Of a DNA stretch of 37,271 nt, positions 29,136 to 37,271 are shown piece by piece (the first letter of the stretch is position 1; every line of letters begins with the position of its first letter). The position numbers and the translations under genes were made by a program. The notes under the pieces are model-generated. The model ran no database searches. It was given only the letters and a program-made list of their open reading frames with translations, and had not been told where the DNA came from. This stretch comes from Hyphomicrobiales bacterium (GTDB taxonomy: Bacteria; Pseudomonadota; Alphaproteobacteria; Rhizobiales; BM303). The DNA is taken from NCBI GenBank assembly GCA_002869085.1, contig PKTQ01000286.1, positions 1 through 37,271 on the forward strand, given 5' to 3'.

Positions 29136-31669
29136 GTATGAGCGATAAAGACGATACCGAAGGCAAGAAACTTTCAGCCCCGGGCAAGCGACTCAGCCTG
29201 ACGCGGACCGTGGATGCGGGCCGGGTCAAGCAGAGTTTTTCCCATGGCCGCAGCAAGTCTGTGGTGGTTGAAAAACGGCGCAAGCGCGTCATGCGTCCGA
29301 TGGACGGCCCCGCGGCGGCTGAAAAGCCGGCGGCTCCGGCCGCCAAGCCGGCTGCGCCTGCCCCCGCCTCCGCCAGGACCGAGCCCGCCAAGGCGCCGGC
29401 GCCGCGTCCGGGCCGCGATGCGCCGAGCCTGACCGATGATGAGATGAAAGCCCGCGCCCATGCGCTGGAAGAGGCCCGCACCCGCGAGGTCGAGGACCGG
29501 ATTCGCGCCGAGCGCGAGGCCAAGGAGCGCGCCGAGCGCGAAGCGATCGAGAAGCGCGAGGCCGAGGAACGGGCCAAGCGCGAGGCCGAAGAGGCAGCCC
29601 GCCTGGCCGCCGAGCGCGCCGAGGCCGAGCGCCTCGCCGCCATCGAGCAGGCCAAGGCGCCGGCCCCGTCCGAGAAGCCGGCCGCCAAGCCGGCACCGGC
29701 GGAAAAGAGCGACGATGACGCCGCGCGCAAGAAGCGCCAGCGCCCCGAAGTCAAACAGCCGGCCCGCAAGGCTGCGACCGGCGACCGCCGGCGCGGCAAG
29801 CTGACCATTGCCAATGCGCTGGACGATTCGCCGCGCCAGCGCTCGCTGGCCTCGATCCGCCGGCAGCAGAAAAAGAACAAGCAGACCGCCACCGCCGAGG
29901 CCCGGCAGAAGATCGCCCGCGAAATCGTCATCCCGGAAGCCATCACCATTCAGGAACTGGCCAACCGCATGGCCGAGCGCGCTGTGGATGTGATCAAGAT
30001 TCTGATGTCTCAGGGCCAGATGATGAAGATCAACGACATTCTGGACGCCGACACCGCCCAGATCATCGCCGAGGAGATGGGCCATCACGTCAAGCGTGTC
30101 GCCGAGGCCGATGTGGAAGAAGGCCTCTACGGCGAGGATGACGACAGCGAAGACATGCTGCCGCGCCCGCCGGTGGTGACCATTATGGGCCATGTCGATC
30201 ACGGCAAGACCTCCCTGCTCGACGCCCTGCGCGAAACCGATGTGGTGGCCGGCGAGGCCGGTGGCATCACCCAGCATATCGGCGCCTATCAGATCGAGGT
30301 CGGCACGGGCCAGAAGGTGACCTTCCTGGACACCCCCGGCCATGCCGCCTTTACCGCCATGCGCGCCCGCGGCGCCAAATCGACCGATATCGTGGTGCTG
30401 GTGGTGGCTGCCGATGACGGGGTCATGCCCCAGACCATCGAGGCGATCAACCACGCCAAGGCGGCCGAGGTGCCGATCATCGTCGCCATCAACAAGATGG
30501 ACAAGCCCGATGCCGATCCGAGCCGCGTGCGCAATGAATTGCTGCAGCACGAAGTGTTCGTCGAAAGCATGGGCGGCGACATTCTGGAAGTGGAGGTCTC
30601 CGCCCTCAAGCGCCAGAATCTCGACAAGCTGGTCGAGACCATCCTGCTGCTGGCCGAAGTGCAGGAATTCAAGGCCAATCCGAACCGGCTCGCCGAGGGC
30701 AGCGTGATCGAAGCCAAGCTCGACAGGGGCCGCGGCCCGGTGGCCACGGTTCTGGTGCAGCGCGGCACGCTGCATACCGGTGAGATTTTCGTGGCCGGCT
30801 GCGAATGGGGCAAGGTACGCGCCCTGCTCGACGACAAGGGCCGCCAGGTGGCCGATGCGCCGCCCTCTCTGCCGGTTGAGGTGCTGGGGCTGGGCGGTAC
30901 GCCCGAAGCGGGCGATCTGTTCGCCGTGGTCGAGTCGGAAGCCCGCGCCCGCGAAATCACCACCTATCGCCAGCGCAAGGACCGTGACCAGCGCGCCGCC
31001 GGTCTCGGCCGCACCTCGCTGGAGCAGATGATGCACCAGATCGGCCAGACCGGGAAGAAGGAACTGCCCATCCTCATCAAGGGCGATGTGCAGGGCTCGG
31101 TCGAAGCCATTAACGGGGCGCTCGACAAACTCGGCACCGACGAGGTCGTCGCCCGCATCGTCCATTCCGGCGTCGGCGGCATCACCGAATCCGATGTCAC
31201 CCTGGCCACCGCTTCCAATGCGGTCATCGTCGGCTTCAATGTGCGCGCCAATAGCCAGGCCCGCCAGGCCGCCGAGCAGGAAGGCATCGAAATCCGGTAT
31301 TACGCGGTCATTTACGACCTGGTCGACGATATCAAGGCGGCCATGTCCGGCCTGCTCGATCCGACCCTGCGCGAGACCTTCTTCGGCAATGCCGAGGTCC
31401 AGGAGGTGTTCCACATCTCCAAGGTGGGCAAGGTGGCCGGCTGCCGGGTGACCGAGGGCGTGGTGCGCCGCGGCGCCCAGGTGCGCCTCATTCGCGATGA
31501 CGTGGTGATCCATGAGGGCACATTGTCGACCCTGAAACGCTTCAAGGACGAGGTGAAGGAAGTCAATGCCGGACAGGAATGCGGCATGGCTTTCGAAAAA
31601 TACCAGGATTTGAAAGCCGGCGATGTGATCGAATGTTTCGAGGTGGAAACCATCGAGCGCACGCTCTAA
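29132..31669 (+). CDS. infB: translation initiation factor IF-2
   Basis: [36 protein letters not shown]; long charged N-terminal region. Confidence 0.97.
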   Translation: MSMSDKDDTEGKKLSAPGKRLSLTRTVDAGRVKQSFSHGRSKSVVVEKRRKRVMRPMDGPAAAEKPAAPAAKPAAPAPASARTEPAKAPAPRPGRDAPSLTDDEMKARAHALEEARTREVEDRIRAEREAKERAEREAIEKREAEERAKREAEEAARLAAERAEAERLAAIEQAKAPAPSEKPAAKPAPAEKSDDDAARKKRQRPEVKQPARKAATGDRRRGKLTIANALDDSPRQRSLASIRRQQKKNKQTATAEARQKIAREIVIPEAITIQELANRMAERAVDVIKILMSQGQMMKINDILDADTAQIIAEEMGHHVKRVAEADVEEGLYGEDDDSEDMLPRPPVVTIMGHVDHGKTSLLDALRETDVVAGEAGGITQHIGAYQIEVGTGQKVTFLDTPGHAAFTAMRARGAKSTDIVVLVVAADDGVMPQTIEAINHAKAAEVPIIVAINKMDKPDADPSRVRNELLQHEVFVESMGGDILEVEVSALKRQNLDKLVETILLLAEVQEFKANPNRLAEGSVIEAKLDRGRGPVATVLVQRGTLHTGEIFVAGCEWGKVRALLDDKGRQVADAPPSLPVEVLGLGGTPEAGDLFAVVESEARAREITTYRQRKDRDQRAAGLGRTSLEQMMHQIGQTGKKELPILIKGDVQGSVEAINGALDKLGTDEVVARIVHSGVGGITESDVTLATASNAVIVGFNVRANSQARQAAEQEGIEIRYYAVIYDLVDDIKAAMSGLLDPTLRETFFGNAEVQEVFHISKVGKVAGCRVTEGVVRRGAQVRLIRDDVVIHEGTLSTLKRFKDEVKEVNAGQECGMAFEKYQDLKAGDVIECFEVETIERTL

Positions 31670-31696
31670 TCCCTTGATTGCTAGATAAAACCGCCT

Positions 31697-31729
31697 GCCG
31701 GGAAGATGGCGTTTCGCCTTCTGCCCGGC
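31697..31729 (+). other. infB-rbfA intercistronic hairpin
   Basis: GCCGGGAAGATGGCG-TTT-CGCCTTCTGCCCGGC; 13/15 pairs, no T-tract. Confidence 0.7.
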
Positions 31730-31755
31730 CGGAGCGGGAATATGGGCTGAATATC

Positions 31756-32148
31756 ATGAGCCGAAACCGCGAACCGAGCCAGAGACAATTGCGGGTGGGG
31801 GAATTGCTGCGCCATGAACTGGCCAGCCTGCTGGCTCGCGGCGAAATTCACGAGCCGGTGCTGCAGAGCGTGGCGGTGACGGTGAGCGAAGTGCGCGTCA
31901 GCCCCGATCTGAAACAGGCCACCGCCTATATCGTGCCGCTCGGCGGCGCCCATCTGCCCGAGGTGCTGGAGGCGCTGATGCGCGCCCGCAAATATATCCG
32001 TGGCTGTGTCGGCCATGCGGTCGGGCTCAAATATGCGCCGCAAATCGCCTTCGAGGCCGATACCAGCTTCGACTATTCCGATCGCATCGAGGCCATTTTG
32101 CACAGCCCGGCGGTGGAACGCGACCTGAGTGCGGACGAAGACGGCTGA
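31756..32148 (+). CDS. rbfA: 30S ribosome-binding factor RbfA
   Basis: SQRQLRVGELLRHELASLL...VSEVRVSPDLKQATAYIVPLGG. Confidence 0.94.
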   Translation: MSRNREPSQRQLRVGELLRHELASLLARGEIHEPVLQSVAVTVSEVRVSPDLKQATAYIVPLGGAHLPEVLEALMRARKYIRGCVGHAVGLKYAPQIAFEADTSFDYSDRIEAILHSPAVERDLSADEDG

Positions 32149-32149
32149 G

Positions 32150-33076
32150 ATGGGGCGCAGGCGCAAGGGGCGGGCGGTCAGTGGCTGGCTCGCCCTCGAC
32201 AAACCCATCGGTATGACCTCGACCCAGGCCCTGGGCAAGGCGCGCTGGCTGTTCGGCGCCGCCAAGGCCGGCCATGGCGGCACCCTCGACCCGCTGGCCT
32301 CGGGCCTGCTGCCGATCGCTTTCGGCGAAGCCTGCAAGACCGTGAATTATGCCATGCAGGGCCGTAAGGTCTATCGCTTCACCATCGCCTGGGGCGCCCA
32401 GACCAGCACCGACGATACCGAAGGCGAGATCATCGCCGCCAGCGACAAGCGCCCCTCGCTAGGTGAGATCGAGGCGGTACTGCCGCGCTTTCGCGGCTGC
32501 ATCTCCCAGGTGCCGCCGCAATTCTCCGCCCTCAAGGTGGACGGCGCCCGCGCCTATGATCTGGCCCGCCAGGGCGAGCATGTCGAACTGGCGGCCCGGC
32601 AAGTCGATATTGACAGCCTGACCCTTGTCGATATGCCGGATGCGGATCATTGCCGGCTCGAAGCGGTGTGCGGCAAGGGCACTTATGTGCGCGCCCTGGC
32701 GCGCGATATTGCCCTGGCGCTCGGCACTTGCGGCCATGTCACATCCCTCAGGCGCGTCGCCGTCGGCGCCTTTGCCGAAGCGGATATGATTTCTCTGGAA
32801 GTTTTGCAGGAAATGCGCCATATTGGCGCGCCTTTTGAGGAGTTCGACAGACTGCTCAAACCCGTTGCGACCGTGCTGGACGACATCCCGGCGCTGGCCG
32901 TCAACAAAATGGAGGCTGCCCGTCTGAAACAGGGGCAGCCTGTTTTCGTACACGGACAAGGCGATTTCCCTGTCGAAGGCACGGTTTATGCCCAGTCGCA
33001 CGGTGTCCCCGTCGCGATCGCCGAGATGAGGGAAGGTCTGCTGCATCCGTTGCGTGTTTTTAACCTGCCCGTCTGA
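32150..33076 (+). CDS. truB: tRNA pseudouridine(55) synthase TruB
   Basis: [40 protein letters not shown]. Confidence 0.95.
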   Translation: MGRRRKGRAVSGWLALDKPIGMTSTQALGKARWLFGAAKAGHGGTLDPLASGLLPIAFGEACKTVNYAMQGRKVYRFTIAWGAQTSTDDTEGEIIAASDKRPSLGEIEAVLPRFRGCISQVPPQFSALKVDGARAYDLARQGEHVELAARQVDIDSLTLVDMPDADHCRLEAVCGKGTYVRALARDIALALGTCGHVTSLRRVAVGAFAEADMISLEVLQEMRHIGAPFEEFDRLLKPVATVLDDIPALAVNKMEAARLKQGQPVFVHGQGDFPVEGTVYAQSHGVPVAIAEMREGLLHPLRVFNLPV

Positions 33077-33114
33077 AGCACTGCTTGACGGGCGCATATA
33101 TGAAGGAGTTATCG

Positions 33115-33384
33115 ATGTCGGTTTCACCCGAGCGCAAGCAGGAACTGATCAAGGAATTTGCTTTGCAGGAAGGCGACACAGGTTCGCCGGAAGTTCAGGT
33201 TGCCATTCTCACCGAACGGATCACCAATCTGACCGAACACTTTAAGAGTCACAAAAAAGACAACCATTCCCGCCGTGGGCTGCTGAAAATGGTCAGCCAG
33301 CGCCGCCGCCTGCTTGACTATGTCAAAGCTGGCGATGAGGAAAGGTACAAAAAACTGATCACGCGCCTCGGCATTCGCCGCTAG
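33115..33384 (+). CDS. rpsO: 30S ribosomal protein S15
   Basis: [52 protein letters not shown]. Confidence 0.97.
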   Translation: MSVSPERKQELIKEFALQEGDTGSPEVQVAILTERITNLTEHFKSHKKDNHSRRGLLKMVSQRRRLLDYVKAGDEERYKKLITRLGIRR

Positions 33385-33425
33385 CCTGATCACCCTATCA
33401 ACCACCGCGTTGATTCTGTTTGAGT

Positions 33426-33514
33426 TCCGTACCAGTACGATTGCCGGGCATCCTGCCCGCTATGGTCCGATTCGAGGATAAACAAGAAGATGCCGCCGGG
33501 TACGGAGCGGCATC
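33426..33514 (+). promoter_or_regulatory. structured pnp leader (two hairpins plus long-range complementarity)
   Basis: Hairpin CGGGCA-TCC-TGCCCG (33445-33459); hairpin GATGCCGC-N10-GCGGCATC (33489-33514); TCCGTACC (33426-33433) complementary to loop GGTACGGA (33499-33506). Confidence 0.65.
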
Positions 33515-33523
33515 GAAGCAGGT

Positions 33524-35665
33524 ATGAAAATGTTTGAAATTCACAGAGAAGAAATTGAATGGGGCGGCCGCCCGCTGGTGATGGAAACCGGCAAGGTCGC
33601 ACGCCAGGCCGACGGCGCCGTCGTCGTCACCTATGGCGAGACCACCGTGCTGGCCACGGTCGTCGCCGAGCACCAGCCGCGTCCGGGGATCGATTTTTTC
33701 CCCCTTTCGGTGCACTACCAGGAGAAATTCTATGCTGCCGGCAAAATCCCCGGCGGTTATCTGAAGCGCGAGGCGCGCCCCTCCGACAAGGAAACCCTCA
33801 CCTCGCGTCTGATCGACCGGCCGATCCGGCCGCTATTCGCCAAGGGCTTCAACAATGAGACCCAGGTGATCATCAATGTGCTCAGCCACGACATGGAAAA
33901 CGACCCTGATGTGGTGGCCATGGTCGCCACTTCGGCCGCGCTGACCATTTCCGGCATTCCCTTTCTCGGTCCGATCGGCGGCGCCCGCGTCGGCCTGATC
34001 AACGGCGAATATATTCTCAACCCCAATATCGACGAAATGCCCGAGAGCAAGCTCGACCTTGTGGTCGCCGGCACCAGCGATGCGGTGCTGATGGTCGAAT
34101 CCGAAGCCAGCGAGCTGTCCGAGGACGACATGCTGGGCGCGGTGACCTTCGGTCATAAGGGCTTCCAGCCGGTGATCGAGGCCATTGTCAAGCTGGCCGA
34201 GAAATGCGCCAAGGAACCGCGCGATCTCGTGGTGTCGGACAATTCCGAAACCGTCGCCAAGGTCGAGGAACTGGTCGCCGAAAAATTGCAGACCGCCTAT
34301 CAGATCGCCGACAAGATGGACCGCCAGGCCGCCGTCGCCGCAGCCCGCACCGTCGTCACCGAGGCCCTGTGCCCGGAAGATGGCGAAGGGCTCGATTCCG
34401 GCGAAGTGTCCGGTGCCTTCAAAACGGTTGAAAAGCGCATCGTGCGCGGCTCGATCCTGAAAACCGGCAAGCGCATTGACGGGCGCGGCCTGGAAGATGT
34501 GCGCCCCATTCTCGCCGAGGTTGGGGTTCTGCCCCGCACCCACGGCGCCGCCCTGTTTACTCGCGGCGAAACCCAGGCCCTGGCCGTGACCACCCTGGGC
34601 ACCAGCGATGACGAGCAGTTCATCGATTCGATCGAGGGCACCAAGCGCAACCATTTCATGTTGCACTACAACTTCCCGCCGTTCTCGGTGGGCGAGGCCG
34701 GCCGTGTCGGTTTCACCGGCCGGCGCGAGATTGGCCATGGCAAGCTGGCCTGGCGGGCGCTGAACCCGGTCATGCCGACCAAGGAAGAGTTCCCCTACAC
34801 CATCCGCATCGTCTCGGAGATCACCGAATCCAACGGTTCGTCCTCCATGGCCACCGTGTGCGGCTCTTCCCTGTCGATGATGGATGCGGGCGTGCCGCTC
34901 AAGCGTCCGGTTTCGGGCATTGCCATGGGCCTGATCAAGGAAGGCGACGAGTTCGCCGTCCTGTCCGATATTCTGGGTGATGAAGATCATCTGGGCGATA
35001 TGGACTTCAAGGTCGCCGGCACCGAAAACGGCATCACCTCCCTGCAGATGGACATCAAGATCACCGGCATCACCGAGGAAATCATGCACAAGGCTCTGGC
35101 TCAGGCCAAGGGCGGCCGCATGCATATTCTGGGTGAAATGTCCAAGGCTCTGACTGAAAACCGGGCCGAGGTCGGTGAATTTGCCCCGCGCATCGAAGTG
35201 ATGCAGATTCCGGTCGACAAGATCCGCGACGTCATCGGCACCGGCGGCAAGATCATCCGCCAGATCGTCGAGGAAACCGGCGCCAAGGTGAATGTCAATG
35301 ATGACGGCGTCATCAACATCGCCTCCAGCGACAAGGACTCGATTGCCGCGGCGATGAAATGGATCAAGGGCATCACAGCCGAGCCGGAAGTTGGCGAGAT
35401 CTATGACGGCAAGGTGGTGAAAGTGGTCGATTTCGGCGCTTTCGTGAACTTCTTCGGCCCCAAGGACGGCCTGGTTCACATCTCGCAGCTCGCCCCGCAG
35501 CGGGTCGGCAAGGTCACCGATGTGGTCAATGAGGGCGATGACGTCAAGGTCAAGCTGCTCGGCTTCGACGATCGCGGCAAGGTGCGCCTGTCGATGAAGG
35601 TTGTCGATCAGGAAACCGGCGAGGAAATCCCCGCCGAGCCGCGCCAGCCCCGCAACGAGGACTGA
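33524..35665 (+). CDS. pnp: polyribonucleotide nucleotidyltransferase (start 33524 or 33530)
   Basis: Two RNase PH domains, KH ([30 protein letters not shown]) and S1 domains. Confidence 0.97.
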   Translation: MKMFEIHREEIEWGGRPLVMETGKVARQADGAVVVTYGETTVLATVVAEHQPRPGIDFFPLSVHYQEKFYAAGKIPGGYLKREARPSDKETLTSRLIDRPIRPLFAKGFNNETQVIINVLSHDMENDPDVVAMVATSAALTISGIPFLGPIGGARVGLINGEYILNPNIDEMPESKLDLVVAGTSDAVLMVESEASELSEDDMLGAVTFGHKGFQPVIEAIVKLAEKCAKEPRDLVVSDNSETVAKVEELVAEKLQTAYQIADKMDRQAAVAAARTVVTEALCPEDGEGLDSGEVSGAFKTVEKRIVRGSILKTGKRIDGRGLEDVRPILAEVGVLPRTHGAALFTRGETQALAVTTLGTSDDEQFIDSIEGTKRNHFMLHYNFPPFSVGEAGRVGFTGRREIGHGKLAWRALNPVMPTKEEFPYTIRIVSEITESNGSSSMATVCGSSLSMMDAGVPLKRPVSGIAMGLIKEGDEFAVLSDILGDEDHLGDMDFKVAGTENGITSLQMDIKITGITEEIMHKALAQAKGGRMHILGEMSKALTENRAEVGEFAPRIEVMQIPVDKIRDVIGTGGKIIRQIVEETGAKVNVNDDGVINIASSDKDSIAAAMKWIKGITAEPEVGEIYDGKVVKVVDFGAFVNFFGPKDGLVHISQLAPQRVGKVTDVVNEGDDVKVKLLGFDDRGKVRLSMKVVDQETGEEIPAEPRQPRNED

Positions 35666-35696
35666 TCCTGGTCAGACCTCGGTGCAATGACAATTC

Positions 35697-35728
35697 AGCC
35701 CCGGCGGAGCGATCCGCCGGGGCTTTTT
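35697..35728 (+). terminator. Rho-independent terminator after pnp
   Basis: AGCCCCGGCGGA-GCGA-TCCGCCGGGGCT-TTTT; perfect 12-bp stem. Confidence 0.93.
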
Positions 35729-35742
35729 CCTGGCCTGATGGC

Positions 35743-36669
35743 TTAGTTGACCCGCAGGGCGGTCATCGCCGGCGCGGCCGCCGGCTTATTGCCGAAATGG
35801 GTGAGATAGCGCTTGTCGATGCCTGAAACCGGCATCACCACCGCCACATCGATGGTGCGGAACTGGTGGTCGATCACCGCCCCGTCGCCGATTTTGGCGC
35901 CGACCCTGAGATAGCCCTTGATCAGCGGCGGCAGCGCCCGCAGCGCCGCCCTGGGGTCTATATCCGCCGCATCCATCAGGTTCATCTCCGTGCGCAGATG
36001 GGCATGCGGGCGCACCAGCCAGTCCGCCTCGGCGCGGGCATGGTGGTAGAGGAAGCTAAGGCCCAGCGCATGCGCCCGCGGCTCGGTTCCGGCAAAGCTG
36101 GCGCAGCCGAACATGGCGTCGATCCTGTGCCGGCAGGCATAGGCCCAGATACCCTGCCACAACAGCTCCAGCGTGCGCCGGTTGCGATAGGGTTTCAGCA
36201 CGCAGGAGCGCCCCAGCTCCAGAAAGCGGAAATCCGCCGGCCGCCCGGCCAGCAACGGCGTGAGCTCGAACTCGCTCTGGCTATAAAAGCCGCCATGGCG
36301 CGCCGCCATGTCCTGGCGCAGCAGCCGGTAGGTGCCCACCACCTTGGGCCGGCGCCGGTTTTTGCCGCCATGATCGAGCACCAGCAAATGGTCGCATATG
36401 GCGTCGAACCCGTCCGCATCGCGCCGCCGCACCCGTGTTACCGCATCGGCCTCGGCCGCCAGTTCCTTGTAGAACACCCGGTATCTGAGCTTCTGCACAT
36501 GGTGCAGGTCCTTGCGCGTGGCCGCCAGCCGCACCTCCAGCTCGCCGAGCCGCCCCAGCGTCAGTTGTGGCTCATGGGGCGGCCACCAGACAGCCCCCGG
36601 GCGGCGACGGAACAGGCGCTTGAAACTGCCGGCGGTGCCGGCGGCGGAAAAATCGGATGAGGGTTTCAT
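35743..36669 (-). CDS. GNAT-type N-acyltransferase, OlsB (ornithine-ACP acyltransferase)-like
   Basis: LEVRLAATRKDLHHVQKLRYRVFYKE...DAICDHLLVLD...FLELGRSCVLKPYRNRRTLELLWQGI...MFGCASFAGTEP typical of the OlsB/hemolysin-like family. Confidence 0.8.
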   Translation of the reverse strand: MKPSSDFSAAGTAGSFKRLFRRRPGAVWWPPHEPQLTLGRLGELEVRLAATRKDLHHVQKLRYRVFYKELAAEADAVTRVRRRDADGFDAICDHLLVLDHGGKNRRRPKVVGTYRLLRQDMAARHGGFYSQSEFELTPLLAGRPADFRFLELGRSCVLKPYRNRRTLELLWQGIWAYACRHRIDAMFGCASFAGTEPRAHALGLSFLYHHARAEADWLVRPHAHLRTEMNLMDAADIDPRAALRALPPLIKGYLRVGAKIGDGAVIDHQFRTIDVAVVMPVSGIDKRYLTHFGNKPAAAPAMTALRVN

Positions 36670-36815
36670 TATCGCCAGATCTGCAATTGGTCCTGGCGCC
36701 ACCAAACCCGATTCATGTGACCGCCATGTGACGCGGCCTGCCCGCACGGGCCAATTTGCGAGTGTTTAACCTCTCTGTGCTTTAATCCGCCGATAAAAAC
36801 ACCGAAGGGAGCGTC

Positions 36816-37271
36816 ATGCAGCCAGCCAATCCAGCCGCCGGAACGGTCTTCGCCCGGCAATTCAGCCATTGGTTTCAGTCCTTGCGGGCTGGGTTTATCG
36901 GCCGTTTCCGCGCCCATCTGCTCGGCTACCAGGCCGCCGGCGCGTTGCTGCTGATCGCCATTGCCGCCACATTGCTGACCGGCCAGCCCTTCAGCGTGTT
37001 CCTGTTCTTCTCCTCCTCGCTGGCCGCGGTGCTGCTGGGCATTTTGGGGGCGGCTTCGCTCTATAAATTCTGGCGCATGCTGTGGACCGAACGCCCCGCC
37101 AGCCCCCTGGCCGAGTTTGGCCGCTGGCTGCGCCACGAGATTCTGGACCCGGTGCGCCTCGCCAACGGTCTTCACGCGGTGCTGATCGTCAATTTCATGG
37201 GTATGGGCTTCGGCCTGCTCAAAGCCTCGATTCCCCTGCTGGTGCCGTTTTTCTGGGACCGGCATTTCAGC
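36816..37271 (+). CDS. membrane protein, N-terminal fragment truncated by window end (possibly PAP2-superfamily phosphatase)
   Basis: Manual translation MQPANPAAGTVFARQFSHWFQSLRAGFIGRFRAHLLGYQAAGALLLIAIAATLLTG...ASIPLLVPFFWDRHFS, open at window end; K/S-IP-L-PF-WD pattern is reminiscent of a PAP2 family. Confidence 0.45.
   Translation, partial: MQPANPAAGTVFARQFSHWFQSLRAGFIGRFRAHLLGYQAAGALLLIAIAATLLTGQPFSVFLFFSSSLAAVLLGILGAASLYKFWRMLWTERPASPLAEFGRWLRHEILDPVRLANGLHAVLIVNFMGMGFGLLKASIPLLVPFFWDRHFS

Overview
This is a GC-rich window, alphaproteobacterial by gene order and protein signatures. It is mostly a conserved housekeeping block: (tesB)-glnK-amtB-amtB2, aminotransferase, ftsK, murJ, trpS, nfuA, tsaB-rimI-fur-plsC-miaB-phoH-ybeY-corC-lnt-HTH-metK-trmB, then rimP-nusA-ylxR-infB-rbfA-truB-rpsO-pnp, an olsB-like acyltransferase and a truncated membrane protein. 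The main accessory element is a minus-strand three-gene cassette (about 21.8-25.9 kb) between trmB and rimP. It encodes a VanX-like D-Ala-D-Ala dipeptidase, translationally coupled to a secreted trypsin-like protease with a C-terminal NADase-type/discoidin-like glycan-binding domain, plus an SLC13/TrkA-C permease. I saw no CRISPR array, transposase, prophage, rRNA or tRNA. The most interesting non-coding signals are: (1) an attenuator-like rimP-nusA-infB leader with a 9-nt direct repeat, an intrinsic terminator and three 24-bp in-frame repeats abutting the probable rimP start; (2) a pnp leader with hairpins and an 8-nt loop complementary to an upstream segment; (3) putative sigma-54 promoters for both ammonium transporter units sharing a 10-bp upstream element; (4) an Irr/ICE-like box at nfuA; (5) palindromes around the XRE-regulator and metK promoters. 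All regulatory functions are inference from sequence by eye.
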